64,000 nt of DNA from Citrobacter amalonaticus (GCA_028994555.1 JARDVN010000001.1:3596001-3660000), one strand, 5' to 3'. Shown: positions 19,173 through 28,683, numbered from the stretch's first letter. Notes: generated by a model from the sequence alone, not told the origin. A program made the numbers and translations.

Positions 19173-19927
19173 GTTGCCCTCCCAGAAACGATAACAACGC
19201 CGCGTTCACTGGACCGGGCGCTTCAATAGTGGATAAATGGGACGCCTTCACCACGGTCAGCACCGAGCCGGCAATACGCTGCTGCATGAATTGCGCATCG
19301 GCCACGGTGGTAACGGGGTCATCTTCTCCGGCGATCAGCAGCGCCGGGCGCGTAATAGCGCTAATCTGTTCACGCAAATCCGCCGTTGCCAGCGCATCAC
19401 AGCAGGCGGCGTATCCTTCCGCTGACGAGTCCGCGAGTTGTTGACACAATGCGGCAACAGTTTGTGGTGCAGACTGGCAAAAGGCCGGGCTGAACCAGCG
19501 TTCAGGCGCGCTGATGGCAATGTCACGCAGGCCGTTCTGACGAACGCTTTGCGCACGAGCCTGCCAGCCCGCCTCATCACCGATGCGCGCCGCGCTGTTT
19601 ATCACCGTGACGCTCAGCAGTCGCTGCGGCTGATGACAGGCCAGCCAGAGTCCGGTGAGTCCCCCCCATTGAGATCCCGCAAAAATGCGCGGACGGAATA
19701 TCCAGGTGATCGAGCAAATCAATCACATCCTGCCCTAACCGGGCAAGACTGGTTGGCCCCGATTTGGCCGTAGCGCCATGTCCGTGGGTGTCATAACGCA
19801 GCACCCGATAGTGCGCACTCAGCGCCGCAAGCTGCGGCGCCCACATGGCAAGCGTAGTACCCAGAGAATTGGATAACACCACCACCGGCGCGTCTTGTGG
19901 GCCATCAATCTGGTAATTCAGTTCCAT
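19162..19927 (-). CDS. pcaD: 3-oxoadipate enol-lactonase (one-base frameshift)
   Basis: An alpha/beta hydrolase of about 254 residues that opens beta-ketoadipate enol-lactone to beta-ketoadipate. The nucleophile elbow is G-I-S-M-G-G near 95, the acid is in G-E-D-D-P-V-T, and the histidine is in A-S-H-L-S-T. A C7 run on the plus strand (19661-19667) breaks the frame inside the nucleophile elbow; six bases restore S-M-G-G-L-T-G-L-W. Translation starts at 19927 (M-E-L-N-Y-Q-I-D-G), inside the 3' end of pcaB, with a 23-nt overlap. Confidence 0.93.
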
Positions 19928-21269
19928 GCTGTTGTTCCTTAAAACGGGTAAGCACACGTTGCACAAATTGCGCCGCACAACCCGTTGCCGTCGCAGGGTC
20001 CAGTAACGTCGCCAACTCAGATTCTGTAAGATGGGCCATCACCTGCGGCTCCTCAACGAGTACCGAATGCAGGGATAGACCGTTTTCCGCCGCGCGATGG
20101 CACAATCCTTCGATCAGATGATGAGCATCCTGTTTACCGATAAACGCCGCCAGTGCCAGCGTGACCGCTTCCGCCATCATCAGCCCGTGAGTGATATCCA
20201 GGTTATCACGCATTTTTTGCGGGAAGACCTGCATATTCATGACCAGGTGTTGAGTTTCCTCCATGGCATGCCCAACCAGCATAACGATCTCCGGCAGGAC
20301 TTCCCATTCGGCCTGCCAGCCACCGAGCGCACGTTCATGTTGTTGTAACTGGCTGCTATAGAGGGTGGACATTAGTCCTGGCGTTCGCTGCATGGCTGTC
20401 AGGATCGCCGCACAGCTCACCGGATTTCGTTTATGCGGCATGGCTGACGATCCACCCCGCCCCGTCATGATGGGCTCGCTGACTTCCGCCACTTCGGTTT
20501 GCATCAGCAGCGCGAAGTCCTGCGCAAACTTGCCGAGCGTGCCGCCGACACCGGCATACCATGCGCCGACTTCCAGCAGGCGATCGCGCTGGGTATGCCA
20601 TGGGGTATCCGGCAGCGCCAGCGCCAGTTCCCGCGCGAGCCGCTCTGCTACCGGCAAAGCATTCTCTCCGAGCGATGCCAGCGTTCCCGCCGCGCCGCCA
20701 AACTGTAGCGTCAGCACGCGCGGCAACAACTGTTGCAGACGTTCCTGCCAGCGCAGCAGCGCATCAAGTGTGCTCGCCAGTTTTAAACCCCAGGTCACCG
20801 GCAGTGCCTGTTGCATCCAGGTACGTCCGGGCATGACAGTATGCTGATGGCGATTAGCCTGCAGAGCAAAGACTTCTGTCAACTCGCCCAACATGCGTTG
20901 GGTGTGATTGAGCGCCGCACGCAACTGCAGTACCAGTCCGGTATCGATCACATCCTGACTGGTTGCTCCCCAGTGCACGTAACGCGCCGCGTCAGGATCG
21001 ACAAGCTTCACCCGTGCGGTTAAGTGCTTCACCAGCGGAATAGCCAGATTGCCTGCCGGCCGCGCCGCTTCCGCCAGCGCTTGCCAGTCATACGCCTGTA
21101 CGTGACAGGCCGCCGCAATGGGCTCCACAGCCGTTGCCGGTATCACGCCACAGGCCGCCTGTGCACGGGCAAGCGCGGCCTCAAAATCAAGCATCCCCTG
21201 GAGAAGCGATAAGTCTGAAAACTCTGCCGTGAGCGCCGTTCCGCGCGTCAACGGAGTTAGCAAGGTCAT
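19905..21269 (-). CDS. pcaB: 3-carboxy-cis,cis-muconate cycloisomerase
   Basis: A 454-residue member of the fumarase/aspartase superfamily that converts beta-carboxy-cis,cis-muconate to gamma-carboxymuconolactone. The superfamily signature G-S-S-A-M-P-H-K-R-N-P lies near 272-282. H-W-G-A-T-S-Q-D-V-I-D near 130 supplies the second active-site motif, and P-G-R-T-W-M-Q-Q-A-L-P is also present. It is intact. It overlaps pcaD by 23 nt and starts 10 nt after the pcaF stop. Confidence 0.95.
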   Translation of the reverse strand: MTLLTPLTRGTALTAEFSDLSLLQGMLDFEAALARAQAACGVIPATAVEPIAAACHVQAYDWQALAEAARPAGNLAIPLVKHLTARVKLVDPDAARYVHWGATSQDVIDTGLVLQLRAALNHTQRMLGELTEVFALQANRHQHTVMPGRTWMQQALPVTWGLKLASTLDALLRWQERLQQLLPRVLTLQFGGAAGTLASLGENALPVAERLARELALALPDTPWHTQRDRLLEVGAWYAGVGGTLGKFAQDFALLMQTEVAEVSEPIMTGRGGSSAMPHKRNPVSCAAILTAMQRTPGLMSTLYSSQLQQHERALGGWQAEWEVLPEIVMLVGHAMEETQHLVMNMQVFPQKMRDNLDITHGLMMAEAVTLALAAFIGKQDAHHLIEGLCHRAAENGLSLHSVLVEEPQVMAHLTESELATLLDPATATGCAAQFVQRVLTRFKEQQHGTELPD

Positions 21270-21278
21270 TCCTGCTCC

Positions 21279-22485
21279 TTACACACGTTCAATAATCAAT
21301 GCGATCCCCTGACCAACGCCAATGCACATGGTACAAAGCGCATAGCGCCCGCCGGTACGCTGTAACTGGTAAGCGGCGGTCATTGCCAGGCGACCGCCGG
21401 ATGCTCCCAGCGGGTGGCCCAACGCAATCGCGCCGCCGTTGGGATTCACCTGCCCGGCATCATCGGGTAGCCCCAAATCCCGCATCACCGCCAGCGCCTG
21501 CGCGGCAAACGCTTCGTTAAGCTCGATAACATCCATCTGGCCAAGCGTTAATCCTGTCTGTGCCAGCACTTTTCGAACCGCCGGAGCCGGGCCAAACCCC
21601 ATAATGCGCGGGGCGACGCCAGCCGTTGCCACACCGACAATGCGTGCCAGCGGTTGCAGACTCTGCTGCGCCATCGCCTGCTCGCTGGCGATGAGCAGCG
21701 CACAGGCACCGTCGTTAACGCCAGACGCATTGCCCGCCGTAACCGTACCGTCAGCGCGAACCACGCCTTTCAGCCTGGCGAGCGCCTCCGGAGAGGTCGC
21801 GCGCGGATGCTCGTCCGTGCTGAAAATCAACGGCTCACCCTTTTTTTGTGACACCGTCACAGGGATCAACTCGTGTGCGAAAACCCCCCTGCTCCTGAGC
21901 GGCAGCGGTACGTAGCTGGCTACGCAGGGCAAACGCATCCTGATCGGCGCGTGATATGCCAAACTCCTGCGCCACGTTTTCCGCTGTTTCAGGCATGGAA
22001 TCCACGCCATAGCGGGCTTTCATTTGTGCGTTGATAAAGCGCCAGCCAATCGTGGTGTCTTCGATTTTCATATTACGGCTGAAAGCATTTTCCGCTTTGC
22101 CCATCACGAACGGCGCACGCGACATGCTCTCAACGCCACCGGCGATCATCAGTTGCGTTTCGCCACTTTTGATCGCTCTCGCGGCAATGCCAATGGCATC
22201 GAGGCTGGAACCACACAGACGGTTTACCGTACTGCCCGGAACACTTTCCGGCAGCCCTGCCAGCAGCAGCGCCATCCGCGCCACGTTGCGATTATCTTCG
22301 CCTGCCTGATTTGCACAGCCGTAAATCACGTCGTCGATCAACGCCGGATTGAGCCCCGGATTACGCTCAAGCAGTGCCTTTAGCGGCATGGCGGCCAGAT
22401 CATCAGCCCTGACGCTCGCCAGCGTTCCGCCAAAACGGCCAAATGGCGTGCGCACTGCATCGCAGATAAATGCCTGATTCATCAT
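21279..22485 (-). CDS. pcaF: 3-oxoadipyl-CoA thiolase (one-base frameshift)
   Basis: A thiolase of about 401 residues cleaving beta-ketoadipyl-CoA with CoA to succinyl-CoA and acetyl-CoA. The nucleophile Cys is in V-N-R-L-C-G-S-S near 90; later motifs are G-N-A-S-G-V-N-D-G-A, E-L-N-E-A-F-A-A-Q, A-L-G-H-P-L-G-A-S-G and the second active Cys in C-T-M-C-I-G-V-G-Q-G. The frame breaks at a C6 run (21884-21889 plus strand); five bases give E-Q-G-V-F-A-H-E. PaaJ of the phenylacetate pathway is a close relative with the same reaction; the pca neighbours decide the name. Confidence 0.93.
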
Positions 22486-22491
22486 AGTTCC

Positions 22492-23148
22492 TTATGCGCT
22501 TTGCGCCAGCGGTTCACAGCTCAGCGTCACTGGCGTCAGACGTTGCAGCTCTTCAAAAGACAGACCGTTAAAGATTTCCCGCACCACCGGCCCCTTGTCG
22601 GTGATATCGATGACCGCAAGATCGGTATAGATGCGGCTGACACAACCCATCCCGGTCAATGGATAAGTGCAGTGTTCAACCAGTTTGCATTCACCGTCGC
22701 GGGTCAGATGGTCCATCATCACAAACACCTGACGAGCGCCGATCGCCAGATCCATTGCGCCGCCCACGGCGGGAATGGCGTCCGGCGCGCCGGTGCTCCA
22801 GTTGGCGAGGTCGCCGGTCGCAGAAACCTGATACGCCCCCAGCACGCAGATATCCAGATGCCCGCCGCGCATCATGGCGAAGGAGTCGCCGTGGTGGAAA
22901 TAGCAACCGCCCTGCAGCAGCGTGACATACTCTTTCCCGGCATTAATCAACTCCGGGTCTTCTTCCCCTTCAGCGGGTTTTGGCCCCATCCCAAGCAGGC
23001 CATTTTCACTGTGCAGGAAAATCTCTTTTTCCGCCGGCAGGTAGTTGGCGATACGGGTCGGCAGGCCAATCCCCAGATTGACGTATGCCCCTTCCGGAAT
23101 ATCTTGCGCCACGCGTCTGGCCATGTCGTCACGGGATAATTTCTTCAT
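22492..23148 (-). CDS. pcaJ: 3-oxoacid (3-oxoadipate) CoA-transferase subunit B
   Basis: The 218-residue beta subunit of the succinyl-CoA:3-ketoadipate CoA-transferase. It contains the catalytic glutamate in the S-E-N-G-L-L-G-M-G motif near 50 and the G-A-P-D-A-I-P-A-V-G-G-A-M-D-L segment near 123. I chose ATG 23148 (M-K-K-L-S-R-D-D), not the longer open frame, because the extension would run through the 3' end of pcaI and an AGGAGT-type site lies just upstream. It pairs with pcaI. Confidence 0.95.
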   Translation of the reverse strand: MKKLSRDDMARRVAQDIPEGAYVNLGIGLPTRIANYLPAEKEIFLHSENGLLGMGPKPAEGEEDPELINAGKEYVTLLQGGCYFHHGDSFAMMRGGHLDICVLGAYQVSATGDLANWSTGAPDAIPAVGGAMDLAIGARQVFVMMDHLTRDGECKLVEHCTYPLTGMGCVSRIYTDLAVIDITDKGPVVREIFNGLSFEELQRLTPVTLSCEPLAQSA

Positions 23149-23158
23149 CGTTGACTCC

Positions 23159-23849
23159 TTATGCGCGCAGCGCAGCGTGGGTGAGGTTTTCCAGAGAAAA
23201 TACACGCTGGACAAAAATCCCCGGCGTGATGACATGCTCGGGATCAAGCTCGCCGAGAGGGACAATCTGATTCACCTCCACTACGGTGGTGTGTGCGGCG
23301 GTCGCCATGATCGGGCCAAAGTTACGTGCCGCTTTGCGGTACACCAGATTCCCCCAGCGATCGGCCTGATGGGCCTTGATCAGGGCAAAATCGGCTTTGA
23401 TCGGGTATTCGAGCACGTAGTCTTTCCCCTCGATGTGACGGGTTTCTTTGTCTTCAGCCAGCGGCGTGCCGTAGCCCGTGGGTGTATAAATAGCTCCCAG
23501 TCCCGCCCCGGCGGCCTGAATCCGCGCCGCCAGATTACCCTGTGGCACCAGTTCCAGCTCAACTTCGCCACGGCGATACAGTGCGTCAAAAATCTGTGAG
23601 TCCACCTGACGCGGAAAAGAGCAGATCATTTTGCGTACGCGTCTGGCCTTCAACAGCGCTGCCAGACCGACTTCACCATTACCCGCATTGTTATTGATGA
23701 TGGTAAGGTCGCGAGCGCCCTGCGCGATGAGCGCATCGATCAATGTGGTGGGTTGTCCGGCGGTCCCAAACCCCCCCAATCATGATGGTGGCACCATCCG
23801 GGATCCCGGCGACGGCCTCCTCCAGCGAAGGCACACTTTTATCAATCAT
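23159..23849 (-). CDS. pcaI: 3-oxoacid (3-oxoadipate) CoA-transferase subunit A (one-base frameshift)
   Basis: The alpha subunit, about 229 residues, and the first gene of pcaIJFBDC. G-G-F-G-T-A-G-Q-P near 26 and N-N-N-A-G near 50 are the CoA-transferase family I alpha-subunit motifs; G-x-G-A-I-Y-T-P-T-G-Y-G-T follows. A C7 run on the plus strand (23771-23777) breaks the frame within G-G-F-G; six bases restore it. It starts at 23849 and is divergent from pcaR, with operator-like repeats between them. Confidence 0.93.
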
Positions 23850-23866
23850 CAGCTCGCTCCTTGTAG

Positions 23867-23963
23867 TGCGTATTTCGCACGTTTTTGCGTTGTTCGCACA
23901 AAATGTGACCCACTTAACGAAGTCAGGCAAGGGCGATAATCGAAATATGGTGCGATAATCGAA
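23867..23963. promoter_or_regulatory. Putative PcaR operator region: four 13-bp repeats
   Basis: Four copies of TGCG-N5-CGMA lie in the pcaI-pcaR gap: TGCGTATTTCGCA (23867-23879), TGCGTTGTTCGCA (23886-23898), GGCGATAATCGAA (23932-23944) and TGCGATAATCGAA (23951-23963). Members of each pair are 19 bp apart, nearly two helical turns. The first pair is next to pcaI, the second nearer pcaR. Binding by the adjacent IclR-type regulator is inferred. Confidence 0.6.
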
Positions 23964-24019
23964 CATCGTTTATGTTTGTACAAAGAATGTGATCTGTGGC
24001 GAACAACGAGAGGAAAAAA

Positions 24020-24826
24020 GTGGAAAAACATCCTGATGACCGACTGAGCAATGAGGCCGATCCGTTCAAGGGCGACCCTAACTATATGGCGTCACTGGCT
24101 CGCGGGCTGGAGGTGATCCAGGCCTTTACGCCGCAGCGGCGGGTGTTGTCGATATCACAGATTAGCCAGAAAACCGGGATCCCGCGCGCGGCGGTCAGAC
24201 GCTGTCTTTATACGCTGGGGAAACTGGGTTTTGTCTATGCCGAGGATGGGAAAAATTTCGAACTCCGCCCGCGGATCCTGGCGCTGGGCCATGCTTATCT
24301 GGCCTCTACGCCGCTGGCACGCGCCACTCAGCCGGTTCTGAAGCATCTGAGTGAAATGCTTAATGAGTCCTGCTCCATCGCCACCCTCGACGGTGACGAT
24401 ATTTTGTATATCGCCCGCGCCTCCAGCTCACGCATTATGACCATCGATCTCGACATCGGCAGTCGGCTGCCCGCGTGGTCCACCTCCATGGGGCGCGTGC
24501 TGCTCAGCCATCTTTCAGAGGACAAGCTGAACGACATGCTCGGGCGCATCACCATGATCCGCTACACCTCACAGACCGTGGATTCCGTCCCCGCCCTGCG
24601 CGCTGAACTGAAGAAAGTGCGACAACAGGGCTATGCGTTAAACGATCAGGAACTGGAAATGGGGTTGCGGTCCATTGCCGTACCGCTGATGAACAGCCAG
24701 GGCCAGGTCCAGGCGGCGCTGAATGTCGGCGTACATGCCGGACAGGTGACGGCGGAGGAGTTACGCAGCCGGGTGTTGCCCGAACTGCAAAAAGCCGCGC
24801 AGGAGTTGTCGCTGTTACTGCACTAA
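24020..24826 (+). CDS. pcaR: IclR-family regulator of the beta-ketoadipate pathway
   Basis: A transcription factor of about 268 residues. The N-terminal winged helix contains I-S-Q-I-S-Q-K-T-G-I-P-R-A-A-V-R-R-C-L-Y-T-L near 50-72, and the C-terminal IclR effector domain contains L-P-A-W-S-T-S-M-G-R-V-L-L. PcaR/PcaU proteins respond to beta-ketoadipate or protocatechuate. I prefer the GTG at 24020, preceded by GAGAGG, over the GTG at 23996, which has no clear Shine-Dalgarno; an upstream start would add eight residues. It is divergent from pcaI. Its 3' end overlaps convergent smrA by 4 nt. Confidence 0.9.
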   Translation: MEKHPDDRLSNEADPFKGDPNYMASLARGLEVIQAFTPQRRVLSISQISQKTGIPRAAVRRCLYTLGKLGFVYAEDGKNFELRPRILALGHAYLASTPLARATQPVLKHLSEMLNESCSIATLDGDDILYIARASSSRIMTIDLDIGSRLPAWSTSMGRVLLSHLSEDKLNDMLGRITMIRYTSQTVDSVPALRAELKKVRQQGYALNDQELEMGLRSIAVPLMNSQGQVQAALNVGVHAGQVTAEELRSRVLPELQKAAQELSLLLH

Positions 24827-25386
24827 CGGCTGCGCTTGGCGTGACGCTCCCAGTTTTCCTGCTTCGCCTGTGCGGATTTACGCAACGCCACATAGCACGC
24901 CCCGCTGCCGCCGTGATGCGGCAACGCGGTGCAGTAGGCCTGAACGTCATCGAATTCGGTCAACCAGCGAGCCAGATAGCTGCGCACGATATTGGCATGT
25001 GAGTTATCGTCTCGCCCTTTACCGTGAATGATCAGCACATTGCGCAGTCCATCCTGTAACGACTGGAGCAGAAAGCTGTACAGCTGTTGACGGCAGGCTT
25101 CCACCGGCTGACGCAACAGATTGAGGCTCGCCTGCTGGCTATACTTTCCGGTACGCAGCTTATCGAGTACGCCCTGTTGCAGCCCCTCACGGCGAAACTC
25201 TAAAGGTTGTACCAGCGGGACGATCTCCAGAAAGCCGGTGGTCAAAAAATTATCCAACTGGAGTAAATCAATACGCTGCGGGGTCCGCGCATTGCGCACG
25301 GGCTGCCAGTGTACCTCGGCGCAACGTTTCAGCGGCTGAACATCCTCCATGGCGTCAAGAAATAACGCTTTGTCGTCAAGATTCAT
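24823..25386 (-). CDS. smrA: Smr-domain DNA/RNA nuclease family protein SmrA
   Basis: A 187-residue protein (ydaL in K-12, same length). The C-terminal Smr domain (about 88-170) has the H-G-K-G-R-D-D-N-S motif near 123 and the end motif H-H-G-G-S-G-A-C-Y-V-A-L. The domain is related to the MutS2 nicking domain; SmrA has been reported to have DNA endonuclease activity. ATG 25386 gives the K-12 length, with GGAGG a few bases upstream; the longer frame upstream has no support. Confidence 0.92.
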   Translation of the reverse strand: MNLDDKALFLDAMEDVQPLKRCAEVHWQPVRNARTPQRIDLLQLDNFLTTGFLEIVPLVQPLEFRREGLQQGVLDKLRTGKYSQQASLNLLRQPVEACRQQLYSFLLQSLQDGLRNVLIIHGKGRDDNSHANIVRSYLARWLTEFDDVQAYCTALPHHGGSGACYVALRKSAQAKQENWERHAKRSR

Positions 25387-25577
25387 GCTGTGTCCTCCCG
25401 CTTTTTTTAAGACAGCTATTATCTTAGCCGTCCTCCAGAAGAGCGACAATGGTTTACAGATGCTTCCAGTAAACATCCACTTGTCATATACATTTGCTGT
25501 ACTGATTAGCGCTGGTTTAACTCAGAGTAAAACAGTGCAGTAGTAATGTTTAATCCGGTTGATTTAACTTAGATTTT

Positions 25578-25593
25578 CGTGAAATCAATCACT
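25578..25593. promoter_or_regulatory. Putative CRP site upstream of mcaS
   Basis: CGTGAAATCAATCACT differs from the CRP consensus TGTGA-N6-TCACA only at the two outermost bases. Its centre lies about 51 bp before the McaS 5' end. CRP activation of mcaS is described in E. coli; the site assignment here is from the sequence. Confidence 0.6.
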
Positions 25594-25636
25594 CCAGTTG
25601 ACTGGCATAGTTAAATGGTTCTTGCTATAAGACATT

Positions 25637-25731
25637 ACCCGCCACCAGGAAAAATAACGGGCATAAATGAAGGATAAGCTGCTGTGTGTACTGTAGAGTC
25701 TGGCGGATGTCGACAGGCTCTATTTTTTTAT
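25637..25731 (+). ncRNA. mcaS: McaS small RNA
   Basis: The 3' half (about 25678-25731) is essentially identical to E. coli McaS, including CTGTAGAGTCTGGCGGATGT and the terminator AGAG...GGCTCT followed by a T7 tract. The 5' part is diverged but alignable. TATAAG at 25626-25631 is a good -10 and fixes the start at 25637, giving 95 nt as in K-12. McaS binds Hfq and CsrA; it represses csgD and activates flhD and pgaA. It lies alone in the 425-nt smrA-ogt gap. Confidence 0.92.
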
Positions 25732-25811
25732 CCCAAATCAGGGGTATAGCACTGCTGGCAGTGACCATGATACGTTGACGCCCCACCGACTGCATGCCAA
25801 CGAGGCAACCG

Positions 25812-26327
25812 ATGCTGACACTACTGGAAGAGAAAATGATGACCCCACTGGGTCCGTTGTGGGTGATTTGCGACGAGCAGTTCAGGCTGCGCGCCGTTGA
25901 GTGGGAACAATACAGTGAACGGATGGTGCAACTGCTCGACATTCATTACCGCGCCGAAGGTTATTCTCGCATCAGCGCGACAAATCCCGGTGGCCTGTGT
26001 GATAAACTTGCTGACTACTTTGCCGGTAACCTCAGCGCGATTGATGCGCTACCGACCGCCACCGGTGGCACGCCTTTTCAGCGGGAAGTCTGGCAGACAT
26101 TACGGACCATCCCCTGTGGTCAGGTGATGCACTACGGTCAACTGGCTGAGCAACTGGGGCGCCCAGGCGCAGCGCGCGCGGTTGGCGCGGCAAACGGTTC
26201 GAATCCGATCAGCATTGTGGTGCCCTGCCACCGCGTCATCGGACGCAACGGCACCATGACCGGTTACGCCGGTGGCGTGCAGCGGAAAGAGTGGTTGTTG
26301 CGCCATGAAGGTTACCTGTTGCTGTAG
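25812..26327 (+). CDS. ogt: Methylated-DNA--[protein]-cysteine S-methyltransferase Ogt
   Basis: A 171-residue suicidal alkyltransferase repairing O6-alkylguanine and O4-alkylthymine. The acceptor Cys is in [10 protein letters not shown] near 139, preceded by the DNA-binding [11 protein letters not shown] segment. ATG 25812 (M-L-T-L-L-E-E-K) gives exactly the K-12 length. Located directly upstream of fnr as in K-12. Confidence 0.96.
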   Translation: MLTLLEEKMMTPLGPLWVICDEQFRLRAVEWEQYSERMVQLLDIHYRAEGYSRISATNPGGLCDKLADYFAGNLSAIDALPTATGGTPFQREVWQTLRTIPCGQVMHYGQLAEQLGRPGAARAVGAANGSNPISIVVPCHRVIGRNGTMTGYAGGVQRKEWLLRHEGYLLL

Positions 26328-26488
26328 TATCCAGGCAATTCGTGCCTTCTTGCTCACACTTTTACGTAAAGATGCCCCACGGAAAACATGGTTTTTCAAA
26401 GAGATAGAAATATTTTGCTGACACATGTCGGAATTATCCGCTATTGGGGTTAGCTCAGACTTACGTGCTCACCAAAAAGATGTTAAAA

Positions 26489-26502
26489 TTGACAAATATC
26501 AA
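26489..26502 (+). promoter_or_regulatory. FNR box at the fnr promoter
   Basis: TTGACAAATATCAA matches TTGAT-N4-ATCAA and lies 19 nt before the fnr ATG, overlapping the expected start of transcription. In E. coli the same site mediates negative autoregulation. Confidence 0.85.
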
Positions 26503-26521
26503 TTACGGCTTGAGCAGACCT

Positions 26522-27275
26522 ATGATCCCGGAAAAGCGAATTATACGGCGCATTCAGTCTGGCGGTTGTGCTATCCATTGCCAGGATTGCAGTATCAGCC
26601 AGCTTTGCATCCCGTTCACACTTAACGAGCATGAGCTTGATCAGCTTGATAATATTATCGAGCGTAAAAAAGCCGATTCAGAAAGGCCAGACGCTGTTTA
26701 AAGCGGGTGATGAGCTGAAATCGCTCTATGCCATTCGTTCCGGTACGATCAAGAGCTATACCATTACTGAACAAGGTGATGAGCAGATCACCGGCTTTCA
26801 CCTCGCAGGCGACCTGGTCGGTTTCGACGCGATCGGTAGCGGTCATCATCCGAGTTTTGCGCAGGCGCTTGAAACTTCAATGGTCTGTGAAATCCCGTTT
26901 GAGACACTTGATGATCTGTCCGGCAAAATGCCAAATCTGCGTCAGCAGATGATGCGCCTGATGAGTGGTGAGATCAAAGGTGACCAGGATATGATCCTGT
27001 TGCTGTCGAAGAAAAACGCGGAAGAGCGTCTGGCGGCATTTATCTATAACCTGTCTCGTCGCTTTGCGCAGCGTGGCTTCTCTCCACGTGAATTCCGTCT
27101 GACCATGACCCGTGGCGATATCGGTAACTATCTGGGTCTGACCGTTGAAACGATCAGCCGTCTGCTGGGTCGTTTCCAGAAAAGCGGGATGTTGGCGGTG
27201 AAAGGGAAATACATCACTATCGAAAACAGTGATGCGCTGGCGGTACTCGCCGGACACACCCGCAACGTTGCTTAA
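26522..27275 (+). CDS. fnr: Fumarate/nitrate reduction transcriptional regulator FNR (one-base frameshift)
   Basis: The global anaerobic regulator of the CRP/FNR family. Cluster ligands C20, C23 and C29 are in [16 protein letters not shown] and C122 is in S-M-V-C-E-I-P-F. The recognition helix is in [12 protein letters not shown]. An A6 run at 26666-26671 breaks the frame at codon ~50; five A give E-R-K-K-P-I-Q. Repaired, it has 250 residues, the K-12 length. Loss of fnr would be drastic, so the frameshift is more likely an assembly error than a mutation. Confidence 0.97.
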
Positions 27276-27425
27276 TCTTTCCGCATCCCTTCTGAAACCC
27301 TTCTGTCGAATCGTTAAATTTTCCTGATTTATTGATCTGACAGAAGGTTCTTCCCTGTTTCAATTCACATTCTTGGGTTACTCTTTTAGTTACAAACTGC
27401 GATGTCAGTTGTAAGGAGACCCTGT

Positions 27426-28377
27426 ATGGCTATGTATCAAAACATGCTGGTGGTTATCGATCCGAATCAGGACGATCAACCTGCGTTACGGCGTGCGGTT
27501 TATTTGCATCAACGGATTGGTGGCAAAATTAAAGCCTTTTTTGCCGATCTATGACTTTTCCTACGAGATGACCACCCTGCTGTCGCCCGATGAGCGTACC
27601 GCAATGCGTCAGGGTGTCATTAGTCAGCGGACGGCGTGGATACGCGAACAAGCAAAATACTACATTGAAGCAGGCGTTCCTGTTGAAATTAAAGTGGTCT
27701 GGCACAATCGTCCTTTTGAAGCCATTATCCAGGAAGTGATCGGTGCCGGACACGATCTGGTGCTGAAAATGGCGCACCAGCATGACCGACTGGAAGCAGT
27801 AATCTTCACCCCGACCGACTGGCATCTGCTGCGTAAATGCCCAAGCCCGGTGTGGATGGTGAAAGACCAGCCCTGGCCGGAAGGCGGCAAAGCGCTGGTG
27901 GCGGTAAACCTCGCCAGTGAAGAGCCCTACCACAATGCGCTAAATGAAAAGCTGGTGAAAGAGACGCTGCAACTCGCCGAACAGGTCAACCATACTGAGG
28001 TGCATCTGGTCGGAGCCTACCCCGTCACGCCTATCAATATCGCCATTGAACTGCCGGAATTCGACCCGAGTGTTTATAACGATGCGATTCGCGGTCAGCA
28101 TCTGCTGGCAATGAAAGCGCTGCGACAAAAATTCAGTATCGACGAGAAAGTCACGCACGTTGAGAAAGGCTTACCGGAAGAAGTCATCCCGGATCTGGCA
28201 GAACATCTGCAGGCCGGGATAGTGGTTCTGGGTACAGTGGGCCGCACAGGAATTTCCGCTGCCTTCCTTGGCAATACGGCGGAACAGGTTATCGATCACC
28301 TGCGGTGTGACCTGCTGGTCATCAAACCCGACCAGTACCAGACGCCCGTTGAACTCGACGACGAAGAAGACGACTAA
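27426..28377 (+). CDS. uspE: Universal stress protein E (one-base frameshift)
   Basis: A tandem two-domain Usp protein (ydaA in K-12). It begins [14 protein letters not shown] and the second domain ends [20 protein letters not shown], an ATP-binding-type motif; the acidic tail is D-D-E-E-D-D. A T6 run at 27537-27542 breaks the frame after ~38 codons; five T give K-A-F-L-P-I-Y. Repaired length 316 equals K-12. UspE is cytoplasmic and associated with motility, adhesion and oxidative stress. Confidence 0.95.
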
Positions 28378-28390
28378 CGCGTTGTGAAAA

Positions 28391-28423
28391 AACTAAAGGC
28401 CCAATTATTTGGGCCTTTAGTTT
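28391..28423. terminator. Bidirectional terminator between uspE and ynaJ
   Basis: AACTAAAGGCCCAA and TTGGGCCTTTAGTT form a long stem with a small loop, and A- and T-rich tails lie on both sides, serving both convergent genes. Confidence 0.92.
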
Positions 28424-28683
28424 TAGTGCTTGTCCTCACCGCCGAGGAAATAAATCCCCAACGGGATGGCCAGCAGTACGGTAAAGACCAGGCTATAGAC
28501 GAAAATCATTGATGACTGAATGATATACATCGACGTCGTCCAGTCAGAAAGCGGTATATCATACTGCTCAATCACACCGCCGATTGTAGCTCGCGTGACA
28601 ACTGATGCCGCAATGATGAACACCCCCAGCAGGCAGAGCAGAAACTTTTTGCCCTTTGCCGTTTTTAGCTTTTCCATCATCAT
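28423..28683 (-). CDS. ynaJ: YnaJ, DUF2534 inner-membrane protein
   Basis: An 86-residue protein with two hydrophobic helices (about 14-33 and 55-78), separated by a conserved polar loop G-G-V-I-E-Q-Y-D-I-P-L-S-D-W-T-T-S-M-Y. Basic residues at the N terminus (K-T-A-K-G-K-K) suggest an N-in orientation. Function unknown. Position between uspE and ynaI matches K-12. Its 3' end lies on the shared terminator. Confidence 0.92.
   Translation of the reverse strand: MMMEKLKTAKGKKFLLCLLGVFIIAASVVTRATIGGVIEQYDIPLSDWTTSMYIIQSSMIFVYSLVFTVLLAIPLGIYFLGGEDKH

Noticed and set aside
26830..26846. GGTAGCGGTC inside fnr as a third YcjW operator
   Set aside because: Only a partial match without the palindromic CCA end, in conserved fnr codons.
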